A stretch of 64,000 bases of DNA from Liopterus haemorrhoidalis (GCA_963971575.1 OZ020611.1:23109279-23173278); one strand, 5' to 3'; shown: positions 11,942 to 24,035, counted from the stretch's first letter. The notes: generated by a model not told the origin, from the sequence alone. Made by a program: numbers and translations.

Positions 11942-12701
11942 CAAGGTGTCTCAAAAGAAATTTTCTATTTATTTAGCTTACTGCGTGAACGCAACGTATC
12001 CGAGGGGCGCGGGGGTTATGTCAATCGGTAGCCTGGCTCTTGGGAATTCAGTCGCTATGGAGCGTTTCTCGGGAGCAGACTGCGCGTTATGCGTGCGAGA
12101 GTTTTACAAAAACGGTGATTCGGCGACTGTAGCGCGTAGAAAATTCTTCGGGGGCGTGCAGTTACAGTGAATTCAGAGCGTTATGTGGAGATGTTAGACA
12201 ACTTCTTGGTACCTGAACTGCAAAACTTTCCTGGCTATAACCAAAGAACATGGTTCCAACAGGACGGAGCAACTTCACACACGTCCAATATGTCTCTGCC
12301 ACGTGTTCGTGAAATTTTCTCAGGCAAATTGATCTCCCGGAGAGGTGACATAAATTGACCTCCACGCAGTCCAGATTTAACCCCTATGGACTTTTTCCTA
12401 TGGGGTTATCTTAAATCTAAAGTTTACGCCAATAAACCGACTTCACTGGCGCATTTGAAAGAAAATATCCGTCACGAAATGACAGCCATCCCTGAGTCCA
12501 CCTGCCGAGACGTCATAAGTAATTTTACTGTTCGATTAAATGAGTACCGAGAACGCGAGGGTCTACATTTAGACGATATTATTTTTAAGAAATAAATCCC
12601 CAAAAAGTGTATTTTAATAATTAATAAATATTTTTTCTATATACGGCTTACGTTTTTTTTAATCGATCCACTAAATATAAAATTTCTTTTGAGACACCTT
12701 G
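11942..12701 (+). mobile_element. Internally deleted mariner-type element, copy 1
   Basis: Terminal inverted repeats CAAGGTGTCTCAAAAGAAAT are flanked by TA on both sides. Coding remnants: MERFSGADCALCVREFYKNG (helix-turn-helix start, 12057 on) is cut after the RRKF residues. It is joined to the later DDE part, containing WFQQDGATSHTS (second Asp) and PRSPDLTPMDFFLWGY (third Asp), and ends IIFKK near 12595. The HTH2/linker and first-Asp region are missing, so no active transposase is possible. The same family occurs at 48985-49907 with a different deletion. Confidence 0.88.
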
Positions 12702-12880
12702 TATAATTGACAGTAAGAATACATTTAATTTAGAAAATAAACTATGGACTATCTAAAATATTGCGCAATTCGAAATATTACCACGCAATCCTAAATATCA
12801 ATATTAATGATAATAAATTTATTGAGCAGTTGTGTGTACAAGAGAGATACAAAAAACCCAGTCATAATAAAAGATTACTA

Positions 12881-13717
12881 TGGTCTATTTCAAAGTAGAA
12901 AAATGTGTGTAAGAAGATAGGAGCTGTTTGTCCTTGCTTCGGATTGGTTTAGATCGTCATCCCTATTACACTGTAAAAATATTGTTTTTATTCCAAGTTG
13001 ACAGATGTTCAGTGTCGTACATTGGAAATATATATTATTTATATTATTTAATTTTTCTCATATATTTTGTTATTATTTACATATTTAGACTTTTATTTAT
13101 ATTCTTGGCGTAGATTTTATGGAGAAAATTCTCCATGTAATTTGTTTTTACGCAGTTATATATTTTTTAGGTTATCTGACATATAAATATTTTTTGACAC
13201 TTGATAATTAACAGATCAAGAGAGAGGACTAATTTGAGGCCAAAAGACAGCCCAGCTGATTGTGCCCAAAGAAGAAGTCATTGATATAATTTTTAGACCT
13301 TCATATATACATATATTTTTAATTTTTATTTACAATAATTATTTAAATAAGAAATTTTAGCTCTGAAGATATATTGTATGTTTTATTGCTTTATTTAAAC
13401 TGTTTTAGCCAAATCTCTCATTTTATAGATACCTATGTAGTACATAATTTTTAAAATTAATATTTTTTTAACTTTTTCAAATTTCCCATTAAACTGAATT
13501 TATGTCGTATAAATAAAGTAAGTGTATTATCTGCCTTGTTTATATCAATATCTTATTAACCTTTTTTATATTAAAAAAAAATCATTTGCTAACCCAGTTG
13601 CTACGCCCATGCCCTAGTTGTAACTTATTTTAAATTTCCCGCTATACTGTATTTGATCAGTGTAAATCGTACTCGGTTCGCAGCGCTATCTACTTTTTTC
13701 TACTTTGAAATAGACCA
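12881..13717. mobile_element. TA-flanked TIR element, 837 bp
   Basis: TGGTCTATTTCAAAGTAGAA at the left end is matched by the reverse complement TTCTACTTTGAAATAGACCA at the right end. TA dinucleotides at 12879-12880 and 13718-13719 are the likely target duplication. The interior shows no transposase. This is a non-autonomous Tc1/mariner-type element. Confidence 0.78.
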
Positions 13718-14240
13718 TAATTGATATTATACAGAATATGTGCTAATATATTATTACAATTTTCTACAACTTACACTTGAAGGCTAAAATGATCACTGAG
13801 AAACTCAGTGATGCTATAAAAGGGCTTCTGTAACAAATATCCTTTTATGTATTTGTTTAATAATACAATTTTCAGGTCTTTAACTGCCTGTGGAGTTTAT
13901 TAAACGATAAACTCCATAATTACTCAAGAGCGCAGATCCAGAGATTTCTATATAGTACGTATGGCAAAAAAAAGTCAATATAATAGTGTTTTCCTAATTT
14001 CAATTTTTATAATTTATATTTTGAAACTTGTCATGGGCTATAAGAAAGTTCCTAGTATCCTGCTGAGTCAGTCCAGCCTTGATCAGTAGCAGCGCGCAAG
14101 TGCAATTGCTTCTTTGTTTCTTTACAAATATCTTATGAATTATTACTTGCTGGATTTTCTGTCAGCTAATCTCTCGTCCGATCGCATTGTACGGATCTAT
14201 ATGCTGACCCACCACAAAAAGCGCTGAACCTCTATTAAAT

Positions 14241-14480
14241 TCCATGGAAATGCACATGCTTCGCTGGCCCATAGGCATTTTTCTCCTGTAGCATACACCG
14301 TATAATGTTATTCGGCAGCAGATTGGCGTGGCACCAATTCAGAAAAAAATGTGGGAAGAACGCCTTCATTGGTTTGGACATGTCAGACGAGCATTGCCTA
14401 GTACTGTTTCCAACATTGCTCGGCAAAAGTGGCGTTCAAAAATCCAAAAAGTGGATCCCGCATCAATGGGAAAACGATAA
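14241..14480 (+). pseudogene. RTE-type LINE, C-terminal end of ORF2
   Basis: In one frame this reads MEMHMLRWPIGIFLL, a stop, then VIRQQIGVAPIQKKMWEERL followed by HWFGHVRRALPSTVSNIARQ and a natural stop after MGKR. The VAPI...K.WE.RL.WFGHVRR motif is the conserved C-terminus of RTE/BovB-like reverse transcriptases. Only the last ~80 residues remain, with one internal stop, so it is a 5'-truncated dead copy. Confidence 0.72.
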
Positions 14481-14865
14481 GAAGAAAAATCTCTCAATTT
14501 TCTCCATGATCTTTCCATCCACGGAATGCAGAATGTTCAGCCTTCCTTCCCGGATCATATTTACCATTCTACCAACTTCATTTTACGCAATAGACATTGT
14601 CATAAAATGCCTAAAGCAACTTTGGTAAAAACGTAATCATCGAAACTGCTTATATAACATTTTTCAAGGTTAATAAGTGTTTTTATTAAATACAAATAGG
14701 AAAAAGAAGTCGAAAAAATTATGCCCGCAAGTCCCGTTAGTTCAGGTTTTAATCTATTTAGATTAAACTTCTTTTTTTTTTTGTAATTATGATCAATATT
14801 ATTATTTGGTTCAATCTTGTACATACGCCTTTTTACATTGTTCTGCTACTGTCGGTCGTACACAG

Positions 14866-15222
14866 CTGCAGATACGTAACTATCTAGGGGAGGCACTAAC
14901 GTTTTTTAAATTTGGAGGGGCCAACGGGTACCAGGAAATATTTGATGGGGGTCCAATTTTTTTCTTATCGCATAGTTATTAATAAAAGTATGATGGTTTT
15001 GAATTTTGAAAAGATGAAAGCGGACCTCAAGCAGCCTTTTGGCCCCCTCCATCTTTTACAATTCGAAATATTACTAAAATGAACTGGACACAGTCTTATC
15101 TAAAATTTTTAATTTTCTCCAAATATATGAGGAGGGACAGCTGAGGGCCAGAACAATTTAAAGGAGAGCCAGATCTCCCGTTGGTGCCGCCATTGCCTCT
15201 ACCTTTATCTAAGTAACTATGG
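14866..15222. repeat. Possible TIR element with GTAACTATCTAG ends
   Basis: The left end, ACGTAACTATCTAGGGGAGG followed by CACTAACG, is roughly mirrored at the right end by CGTTGGTGCCGCC...GCCTCTACC...AGTAACTATG. The match is imperfect and I found no clean target duplication. No coding signal is present. Confidence 0.35.
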
Positions 15223-16214
15223 TTGGTTTAAAATATCAGCAATACAACTTGGCTTATTTTTAAATTTACCTCGTTTCTTTCGAGTGTTAAACTGTAACAA
15301 ATTCATAAAAGATGGTAACAACTCGTTTTGAATATTATATTAAAGATAAAATTATTCATCTCTTTAGTTAAATACGTCACGTACATGTCATTCCGAACTG
15401 ACAAACTATATTGGAAGATTGTGATCTTGTTTGCTGCCATAACGTTTAAATTTAACGATCGAATAAATTATACGGCGAAATAATGAACTAGTAAACTCGA
15501 GAAGGAAATATTATATTGTTACACTTTGTTCTTAACAATCTCTTTTTTATCATGACTATCGAGCAACCCTTGAAAACTGTATATATTCCAATCGTTTAAG
15601 CGGAACTAAATGAGAGTTTCGTTTTTATGTTGGTATTCAAAATGACAACCAGAAAAGCGAGTGAAATTTATTATAAAAAATAGAAACATTAGGGGGACCG
15701 GAAAGAAGGTCATTATTTTAGAGTACAAAACATTTATTTTTTTTAAAAATTTCTGTGATGAATTACAAAATATAATTTCCATCATTATTTATCACGGCTT
15801 CCCAACGTTGTACAGTCAGCGCCCGCTTAACGTACACAATGCGTACACAGATTCCCGTACGTTAAGCGGACGGTATATTTCCGTATAAATGCATGTAAAT
15901 ACGACTAATTGGTACATTCTTACGGTCCCTATGTTCATACGAACGTACATTTGTTCGTACGAACGTACATTTTTTTGTATAAATGACCAATGTTCCTTGA
16001 TTGTTTTGAAGTTATATTTAGGCAAGATATGCGTATGAAGCTTGAAATACAGTGTTACCAACTACTATCTTTCAATTTTCCCCCTTCACTCACACTTACA
16101 GAGAAGAATCAGTAAATACGTCGAACGCAGCCGAATATGTACACGTATTTACGAGTGCTTTTCTGTCTGTGAATACACAGCAGTGTATTCACATGAATTT
16201 AAAAAAAAAAAAAA

Positions 16215-16544
16215 ATGGAACTGAATATAGACACTGAAAATATTAACGATTTGTTAGAATCACATGCGGATGAACGCACAACTAATGAGTTATTAGAACT
16301 ACAAGAGCAAATGAGAACTGAAAAAGAAGACCCAAAAACCGAGAACGAAACAACCGAAATACAACTAAAAACAGTAAATGGAATATTAGGCAAAGTGGAA
16401 TAACTCATTGACACTATCGAGAATTCGGACCCGGATATTGATAGAAGTTTCAGTGTTGTTAATAATATACGCAATAGCACCGCTTGTTATAAACTTTTAT
16501 ATCAAGACAAAAAGAAAACTGCGGTACAATTGACAATGGATTAA
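16215..16544 (+). pseudogene. Tigger transposase C-terminal tail, one in-frame stop
   Basis: The 109-codon frame reads INDLLESHADERTTNELLEL, then an acidic E/K-rich stretch. After a TAA at 16401-16403 the same frame continues LIDTIENSDPDIDRSFSVVN, then ACYKLLYQDKKKTAVQLTMD and a natural stop. The DLLE.H..E.T..EL.EL opening and the ACYK..Y..KKK..Q.T.D ending are characteristic of the C-terminus of Tigger/jerky-like pogo transposases. The DNA-binding and DDE domains are gone. The internal stop and missing domains make it non-functional. Confidence 0.8.
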
Positions 16545-16640
16545 TTTCTAATTAAAAACAACAAATAATAATTTTTTAAGTACTTATTTATTTTTCTAAA
16601 CATGTTTATTTTATATAATGTATGGTCTATATTTATTTTT

Positions 16641-17065
16641 ACTTGCCCGACCTTAATTTATAAGGGGCAAGTATTGTAATCGCGAAAATTTTCGATGTCG
16701 AGATTTTGACTGATGACCACGTTTCATGGTCCAGGGAATCCAAAAAACCTATTTTCGAAGTGCCGTCCGTATGTGTGTGTGTCTGTGTGTCTGTGTGTAT
16801 ACACGATAACTCAAAAACGGTTTAACTTAAAGAGTTCGTTCTGGTACTAAAAAATTCTTCTAATAAGTGGGAAGAACCCTATTGTTTTTTATTAAAATCC
16901 GAAACCGGAAACGGAAGTTATTAAATTTAAAAAAATTCGTAACTGGTAAACCAAGCCTTGGACAAAAAATTGTATTGGACATAAATTGATGTATTTTTGA
17001 ATATTTACCTAAATCTTTTATGGGACGGCAAATCTAGCGGAGGTCTTCCTTCACCACTGGTTTTA
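16641..17065 (+). repeat. ACTTGCCCGACC-ended repeat nested in the Tigger element
   Basis: It starts ACTTGCCCGACCTTAATTTA. It contains a GTGTGTGTGTCTGTGTGTCT tract, then ACGATAACTCAAAAACGGTT, and ends near CACCACTGGTTT. A longer copy in the opposite orientation lies at 28703-29336, so the boundaries are set by comparing the two. No open reading frame is present. Confidence 0.65.
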
Positions 17066-17825
17066 ACATGTATTTATATGTTAGTACTACGTGTTTACTG
17101 TTCTATTCGGATTTACGAAAATATTAGGGGCATTAAATTAATAAACTTCAATATCTTGTAAATGATCATTTTTTTCATGAAAAAAAAAGTGTAAGAATCT
17201 TTTTTTGTAGAAAATTTTAAAATCTGCCAGTTTTATTCAACCAAATTTTACGTTAAGTTAACTCTTTTAAAATTAAATGCGGTCCCGTCATTTAATAATC
17301 GGACATTTTTCGTGAATCCGATTATACATTATACATTGTGTGCTATTTCTTTTCCCTTTTTTTTAACCATAAAGTTGCCATATCAAATACGAAAACGACG
17401 TTTTCGTGTGACGCGATGTACGTTCGTACGAACAACGTGTACGTTCGTACGAACATAGGATCCGTAATTAATCATGTACGTATCATCGAACGTACATTAA
17501 GCGGATGTACGTTAAGCGAGCGCTGACTGTACTAATTTTTCGATACCCTCTCTATAGAAGTTTTCTGGTTTTGATTTAAAATTACTGATCAGGTGATTTT
17601 CTACATCGGCGATATTTCGAAATTTTGTATCTCTGAGTGTTATGTTCTATAGACCTAAATAGGTGAAAATTGGAAGGCGCGAGATCGGGTGAATACGGCG
17701 GATGTGGAATAATTTCATAAGTCGATAATTTTTTCAAGGGTTATTTTTGCTGAATGAGGTTAAATAAATTTTGACGTTTTTGATTTAGTTTCAACAATTA
17801 GAGAGACATCCATGTATACAGGCAT

Positions 17826-19480
17826 TATTTTTAGACTTTTATAGGTATGACCACCAAAAAACCCTTATAATGTCACTCATGTGTCTGTCTGTACGGAAGA
17901 ACAATAAAAAAATATATTTTTTAAAATTTATTGTGTGGTATCAAAAGAAAGCTCTGGTATCGAAAGATTAAGGAACAAAAAGTAGTTTTTAATTTTAATT
18001 TTTTTTATTTTAATACAAATTTTTCTTTCTCTTTAACCGAAAAGTGTTACACTAAATATCTGAAAAAATCCTAAGTAATGTACATTGATCTAAACCGGAA
18101 ACGTACGAGAGGCATTTTTAATCAGATTTAGGTTTTGAAAAATATTGCAGTTTTTGTGTTTTTGCAAAAATTAATTATTTTTTTAATTCATGGCTAATAA
18201 TGTAATGCATTTTTTGTATTTATGACTAAGGTAGTGTAGATCATTTTTGATATTAAAAATATAATTAAAAAAAATTAACATCTGAGAATCGAGTTGCGTT
18301 CTTAAGCTTGCACTCATGAACTCAATCAGTAATCGGAGTGCCTATCGTTACAAGTCTTGTTTTTAAGGTTTCAAAGAGGAATAAATAATTTATAGTAGTG
18401 AAAAAGTATCAAATAGCACATTCTTAGAAGTGATAAATACGTTTCTGAAATTGAAAAAATATGAAGTATAACAGGAGTATATTTTGCTGCGGAAGCCAAA
18501 CACCTCTGGTAGCGTTCGAAGGTGCTGCATTACTTTATAACCAAAATTGTTATTTAGTTAAATCTAAATCAATATATACTTATCATTTTCTGTAATTTGT
18601 GAGTGGTCGAATAATAAAATGAACTTATATCTTTATAGTGAACGTATATTTAATATGAACCGGTGCCGGGGGGGGGGGGGCAGAAATGCTTGGAGAAAAA
18701 TGTATTTTAGAAGAGAAGACCTTTTTTTTAGGTCATCAATAATTTCAAATATTTCCTGCCCCCCCCCGAAATTTTACTCAAAAATGTCCTCCCCCCGATT
18801 TTAAGAGCTAGCGCTGCCACTGGAAGCCATTTATCAATATAGTTCCTATTAATTTAATGAAGACTTACATACGAAGCAAATGCAGTAAAAAAACCTTAGG
18901 ATTTTTTAAATAAAATTTTCTTATGACGTAATATTCGCAAATTATTTACACTAAGTATGAACAAATTAATGGTGCAATTCTTTGGCAAATCTGTTAGCTA
19001 CCGACGATCGTATCTAGCAAGTTGTTTAATGTGTTGTTATGGACAGTTTCTTATAGATTTTGTAAGCTTACAGAGTTTCCACAGAATTGCACCATAAATA
19101 GTAGCTCTTAGTATTCAAATATCAAATAAAAATTATTATAAAAAATCTGTTGATTTTGTTGTTCAAGTTTTCGAATATACTTTTTATCTTATTTATTTGT
19201 GTTTGTCTGTGCAAGATTTCCTTTATTGAGTATGCGTATTTTTATTGATTTTATTTATTGTTTAATTTATTGTTTCTATTATGTAGTGTAGTCATTTAGA
19301 TGGGCTGCGTTAGGCATAAATAGCGTTTGTTGTTGTGCGCCAAAAATTTTAACGAACTAACTGATATGATTATAGAATTTTTTTTGTCTTAGACATCCAG
19401 AATTCTGTTGACTTCTTACACTTATTAAATACCTACAAAATCCTGAAATGTATGAAAATTCGTACTTCACATCATTTTTT
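17826..19480 (+). mobile_element. Helentron-like repeat, near-complete copy with insertion
   Basis: The 5' part has TATAGGTATGACCACCAAAA pairing toward AACCCTT, then GTGTCTGTCTGT. The 3' end TGAAATGTATGAAAATTCGT keeps the terminal hairpin with compensating changes (GTATGAA/TTCGTAC instead of GTGTGAA/TTCACAC). About 135 bases near 18515-18650 match 49995-50120 and represent an insertion or module. Confidence 0.5.
18657..18823. repeat. G-run/C-run GC-rich insert
   Basis: GGTGCCGGGGGGGGGGGGCA at the left and CCCCCCGATTTTAAGAGC...GCGCTGCCACTGG at the right make a loosely inverted structure. It resembles the decayed hAT-type MITEs elsewhere in the window whose ends read CAGTGGC. No target duplication was confirmed. 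Confidence 0.35.
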
Positions 19481-20030
19481 TGGATTTAATTAGGTATTTC
19501 ATCAAATATCCTCGGACCCTTTTTATGAGTGTAGAAGAAATCCCTCAAGATTACCATCACAGTCTGTGGGACTGTCTGTATACCTTGGACCTAGTTATTT
19601 TCCCCAAACCATGCTCATAAATTGCATATCTTTATCTTTCCAACTTCCCGTAAGTTATGTTATCTCTATGGTATTTATAGATCACTCTCATATCGGAAGA
19701 ATATTCTGGAAAATGTTTTTAATTTATAAATATTAAACTAGTCTCGTCTTTAAACGAATAATTAGTTTTGAGTCATAATTACATACAAACAAGATTACGT
19801 CTGTGTCTTATTTTATCAAATGACTTTAACAAATCAGAATAAATACTTTCGCAATGATTACTTTGGCTGAAAAAATCATGACTCATCAAAACTACGGAAA
19901 CAAATATCTCCCCCACCTTAAGAAGAGACCTACCCAGTTCTAAACATATTTAAAGGAATGAAATAATCTCTTTGTAGTTTAGACTTCAGAATTAAAATAT
20001 TTGAATGGTTCAGAATTTCCTTAACGAGTG
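19481..20030. other. Upstream region of the two-cysteine peptide gene
   Basis: No repeat family recognised and no coding signal. It is the likely promoter region of the gene starting at 20103 and appears freer of TEs than the surroundings. Confidence 0.4.
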
Positions 20031-20035
20031 TAAAT

Positions 20036-20043
20036 ATTGATAG
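20036..20043 (+). promoter_or_regulatory. ATTGATAG (GATA-type) motif upstream of secreted gene
   Basis: ATTGATAG lies 60-67 bases before the ATG at 20103. An ATTGATA(A/G) octamer is found upstream of the other secreted genes at 27713-27720 (minus), 42823-42830, 47761-47768 and 54555-54562. WGATAR is the GATA-factor consensus. The role here is inferred from recurrence only. Confidence 0.4.
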
Positions 20044-20102
20044 GTCGAATATTCTAAAATTGTTTAGTTAATAACATAAAATTGGAGACAGTAATTTTCA
20101 AA

Positions 20103-20300
20103 ATGAAATTTTCTTACTTATTGTTTATTGTTGTGTTTTGTGCTATTGTTTATCAAATACACTGTGCTGTGATTCCAACACAATTTAATGATACAGAAAG
20201 AAGTGTTCCTATAAAATGGGGATTGCCCTTTAATTTCTACACATCTTGTGAAGATGGTTATGCCTATATTCGTGGAAGATGTAGAATTATAATATATTAA
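20103..20300 (+). CDS. Small secreted peptide with one predicted disulfide loop
   Basis: A 65-residue protein. Residues 1-21 (MKFSYLLFIVVFCAIVYQIH plus C) are a textbook signal peptide. The mature part has just two cysteines, C49 and C60, enclosing EDGYAYIRGR and followed by a basic-hydrophobic tail RIIIY. A C...GxxxxxGRCR loop at the extreme C-terminus is reminiscent of the secapin-like single-disulfide peptide family of insects. That is a resemblance in layout only, at low confidence. I take the ATG at 20103 because it opens the signal peptide. AATAAA signals occur at 20329 and 20411. No intron is needed. It is probably a real, intact secreted peptide gene of unknown role; toxin or antimicrobial activity is not shown. 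Confidence 0.72.
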   Translation: MKFSYLLFIVVFCAIVYQIHCAVIPTQFNDTERSVPIKWGLPFNFYTSCEDGYAYIRGRCRIIIY

Positions 20301-20784
20301 TTCATAGAATAAATTAAGTGTAAAACAATAAAAATAAACTTAATTAAGGTAATGATATAGATTGTAATCTTAACGTAGCCATCTTGAATTGTTTAACAAA
20401 AGTGTGATGCAATAAAAATAATAAGTTTTCAACTCCAAGGTATGTACTGCCCTACTTCCTGTACCACAAGGGCAGTTGAACCTTCTAGGGAGTCAGCCAG
20501 AAGGTGATTTCCCATGAACTGAAAACTATGGACTACATGTGAGCTGAATAAAGTGTAAATAAAGAATCTTGAACTCTTCTGTCCTTTTTGGACCGCTGTG
20601 AAATGGATTAATAAGTTTTTACATTGAACTTTTTAAAATCAATTCAACTAATGAATAATTCATTTTACGTATCATCTCGTGGAATGAATTAAATTCGTTA
20701 GCCAAGATATATCTGTAGTTCTAGCTAAATATTCTTTTACCCAGAACGCATGCACATATTTATTATTTACAATTTATTGAATGA

Positions 20785-21260
20785 GTAGAGGTTGAAAGAG
20801 TTCTAAGAGACATTCAGGCTCCAGCCTTACAGTGGTTCTCATCCAATGGATTAAGCTGTAATTTGGAAAAAACAAAAACAGTCGTTTTCAGTTTAAACGG
20901 ACACAAAATAACGAATTTCACGCTGATGACTGTAAGGTTTCTTGTCTTGGATTTCACCGGATGTCCGATTAACATGGAAAGAACATATAAATCAAGTGTC
21001 CAGTAAATTAATCAAGACTACCTACATGATAAAAAGATGAGACGCTATTGGCTGAGATTGTCAGAATGGCTTATTTTTCTTATTTTCAGTCGACATTAAC
21101 CTACGGCCTTGAACTATGGAGTGCTTCTTCTGATTTGCAGAGGGTTTTCATAATCCAAAAACGACTCATTAGGATAATGGCTGCTATTATACCGCGTACG
21201 TAATGCAAGCCAATTTTTAAACAATTAAAAATTCTTAAAGTCCTCTCTTTATATATACCA
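20785..21260 (+). pseudogene. LINE reverse-transcriptase fragment (CR1/Jockey-like)
   Basis: LQWFSSNGLSCNLEKTKTVV at the start is the block that follows the FADD catalytic motif in CR1/Jockey-type RTs. Further pieces appear in shifted frames: a DVRLTWKEHINQVSSK-like block, then FQSTLTYGLELWSASSDLQR and VFIIQKRLIRIMAAIIPRT. At least two frameshifts are needed. The same gene region is seen, better preserved, at 57456-58304. Confidence 0.7.
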
Positions 21261-21366
21261 GTAGCGCAGCAAAGGGGAGGGGGCGACGGGCCTGGGGCCC
21301 CTCCCAGGACCAACAGATTACTCGGCGCTCTTCGGATAGTTGAAGATAGAATTTGTTAAACACAAC
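21255..21366. repeat. Partial copy of CAGTGGCGCAGCC element end
   Basis: CCAGTAGCGCAGCAAAGGGG, then GGCGACGGGCCTGGGGCCCC and GGACCAACAGATTACTCGGC, repeats the first ~100 bases of the element that begins at 21367. It lies in direct orientation immediately upstream, giving a tandem duplicated end. Confidence 0.6.
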
Positions 21367-22704
21367 CAGTGGCGCAGCCAAGGGGGAGCTGACGGGCCTA
21401 GGCCCCTCCCAGGACCAGCAGATTACACGGCGCTGCCCGGGGAGTTGAAGATAAAATTTAACCACAACAGTAGTTAATTTTTCAATTACTTCATTGTAAA
21501 CAATATTGACTTTTTTCGTATAAATAAATTTTTTTTTAAGATTGCCTACTCTTGATAAAGTGACATAATTATTGTTCAAGTGAAAATACATCACTTTCCA
21601 AATATGCTCCAGCGAATTATTTGATCCTTTTCCCCCCTGACACATCGACTAAAATATTCGCCCAGTCAAATGATAAAACTGTTTTAAACAACTAATTTCT
21701 CGATTCAGATAAGATAAAGTGGAAATCTGACTTCGGTATAACCTTCAGAATGTAATTTTAAAATGACACATCAAACGTGAAATAGAGTAAAAATAGTAGA
21801 AATATAATAAAGAGAGTAGTTTTGGAGACAATAGCGCTCTTAAAATCAGTATTTGGTTTTATTTTGTAGATAAATGTGAATATCAATATCTTCTTAGGTA
21901 TTTTTGAAATTATAATGTTTTACACACAAAAAGGACTGATATAAGTTGTACTGAACAACAGCGGCGTATTCAGATGGAGGGGGGGGGGGGACAAGCCCTC
22001 TCCGAAGGTCCAATGAAATGAAAATTTAACAATTTTATCATAATCGTACAGCAAAATTACTTATTTTTTTACAATATTAATAAGCTATATTTTATTATGA
22101 TTAGTGTTATAATTAACAGAAAATGCACATTTACATGTTATTTTTAGGTTTTCGTAGGTATAATCAAGAAATCCTTATTCCGTCACATGAGTCTGTTCGT
22201 TCTGCACAAATTGTGGCCAAGCGGCTGATTTAGAGAACTGAACATAAGTAAGAGAAATATTGAGACTTCAAAAATATATCCCGCGAAAAATATAAATAAA
22301 TATGTATTTATCGAAGAAAAAATCAAGTGAAAGTTTTTGATACAGGGATTAACAATTACATTTTTTTATCAACACATAATGGAATTATTATTTGATATAA
22401 ATATCAATATTCAACAGCAGGGGTGTTGAACTGATTTGGGTCGCAGTCTATTTTACATACAAAATGATAAGCAGTGACGGAACTTTAAATATCCCGAAGG
22501 GTTTCTTAACATTTTTTTATAAACAGAAAAGGGGAAGAGAGTATATTTTACATTTTTTAATATATTTTTCCCCTAAATAAGCTCAAGTGATTTTGATTAC
22601 CGCTTCAGGGGCCATAAAAAATAAGGTTCAGGGCCGTATGAGGCCCGCGTGCCCTCGAAATTTGATTCGGCCCTCCCCAAGACAAAATCCTGGCTGCGCC
22701 ACTG
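21367..22704. mobile_element. CAGTGGCG-ended (hAT-like) element, 1338 bp
   Basis: Ends are CAGTGGCGCAGCCAAGGGGG and, reversed, AAATCCTGGCTGCGCCACTG. CAGTGGCG termini are typical of some hAT groups. An almost complete second copy lies inverted at 37211-38599. The interior carries no transposase. It does contain a captured piece of the Helentron-like family (22144-22430) and a G-rich GCGTATTCAGATGG block, both present in the second copy. They were therefore acquired before the element spread. No clear 8-bp duplication was found. Confidence 0.68.
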
Positions 22705-22881
22705 ATATATACCGAGTATCCTAATGTGTATTAAGGAAAACGAAGACAATATCCTAAAACACTGTAAAATAAATAATTACAATTCGAGAGGAAAGGATGT
22801 ATTTTCTATACCTTGATATAACTAATACAACTGGTGGGGTGGGGTGATGGTAGAGGAGTGCGAAGGGGGGGGGGGGGAAGA

Positions 22882-23039
<158 letters not shown>

Positions 23040-23069
23040 AACTCACAATAATCTGTAATATATAATTAG

Positions 23070-23290
23070 CAAGTGTCTGTATGTAGTGTCGGTAACATTA
23101 TGACGTCAATTTTTACTAAGGTTCTCGTGATTGGCTAACTGGGGACACCCTGTCTCTTGATTCGCTTACCTGATATTATTTAGATAAATTTTAAAAAAAA
23201 GTTGCCCAAGTTAATACAGTTAAAATATATTTAAAAACCCGTAATTGTTGTCGGGTTAAACAACCTAGTATATTTAATAATTCTATATTG
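23070..23290 (+). repeat. Dispersed repeat with GTGATTGGCTAACTGG, copy 1
   Basis: GTATGTAGTGTCGGTAACAT, then GTGACGTCAATTTTT-like sequence and CTCGTGATTGGCTAACTGGG, through AAACAACCTAGTATAT. The same order of blocks is seen at 42310-42590, so this is a dispersed repeat. It carries CCAAT-type (ATTGG) and TGACGTCA-like motifs that could act in transcription, but there is no direct evidence for that. Confidence 0.6.
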
Positions 23291-23769
23291 CTCATCACAG
23301 ACAAGACACTTCTTCGCCAAACGGATATAAATTCTCCTGACACGTAATGCGATACGCATGCGTGTCCTACATAGAATTATTAAATATGTTCACAATAGTA
23401 TTTTCTTTAACAATCTTTTAATAAAATAAAATTTAATTGTTTTAGATGTTATCGATGTTTACATCATTTTCTGTATAAAATAATCATTCTGGACAAGGAT
23501 TTCTTGAGGTAATTATTTAAATATTATTAAATTAGTGTAATTTCCAAATTTAATTTAAAGAAATGTTTATTGTTTTGATTGTATAATTATGTATTATATT
23601 TAGATGTAGTCTCTAATCTTTGAGGATGTGTTCTGGCTATCAAAACTTCAAAAGGAAGTTTGTGGATTATTAAGGTCAAATATTATATTTTTTATGTATT
23701 GAGTTTGTGGTTTCGCAAGGATTTACTGGCATCATTTAACATTATTAATAAGAACTTTTTTTATATTTA

Positions 23770-24035
23770 AATTATCACCTTCAAAATAATGCCCCTCTGC
23801 AGTTACGCATCGCTGCCAGCGTCATTTCCACGTCTGAAAACACATTTTGTAGGTATTTTTTGGAATCGTTTTGAAATGTGTCTGATTTTTTGTTTATTTC
23901 TTCAATCGTATGAAATTGGCTTCTTCTTAACGATTTCTTCAGTTTTGGAAACAAATAAGTAACACGAGACCAAGTCGTGTGAATATTATTATTGGTGAGA
24001 GAGCAGAAGCCATTTGGCTTGTTAGAGCATAACAA
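23770..24035 (-). pseudogene. Mariner transposase C-terminal fragment
   Basis: On the minus strand LFPKLKKSLRRSQFHTIEEI is followed by a short stretch to AMRNCRGALF and an EGDN-like end. This is the C-terminal tail after the third catalytic Asp in SETMAR-like mariner transposases. The preceding catalytic core is absent and no inverted repeats were found next to it. Confidence 0.65.

Larger units (their letters stand above)
15813..17529 (+). mobile_element. Tigger/pogo-type element, 1.7 kb, TA-flanked
   Basis: It starts CAGTCAGCGCCCGCTTAACG and ends with the reverse complement of that theme (CGTTAAGCGAGCGCTGACTG), with TA on each side. Subterminal copies of GTACGTTAAGCGGA and CGTACGAACGTACAT occur at both ends, as expected for transposase-binding repeats. 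Its only coding content is a pogo-type transposase tail (16215-16544). A second repeat is nested at 16641-17065. Confidence 0.82.

Noticed and set aside
21235..21645. 136-codon minus-strand open frame with internal repeats
   Set aside because: It crosses two copies of the CAGTGGCGCAGCC element end, which explains its duplicated CCWSWEGP-type stretches. No domain is seen.
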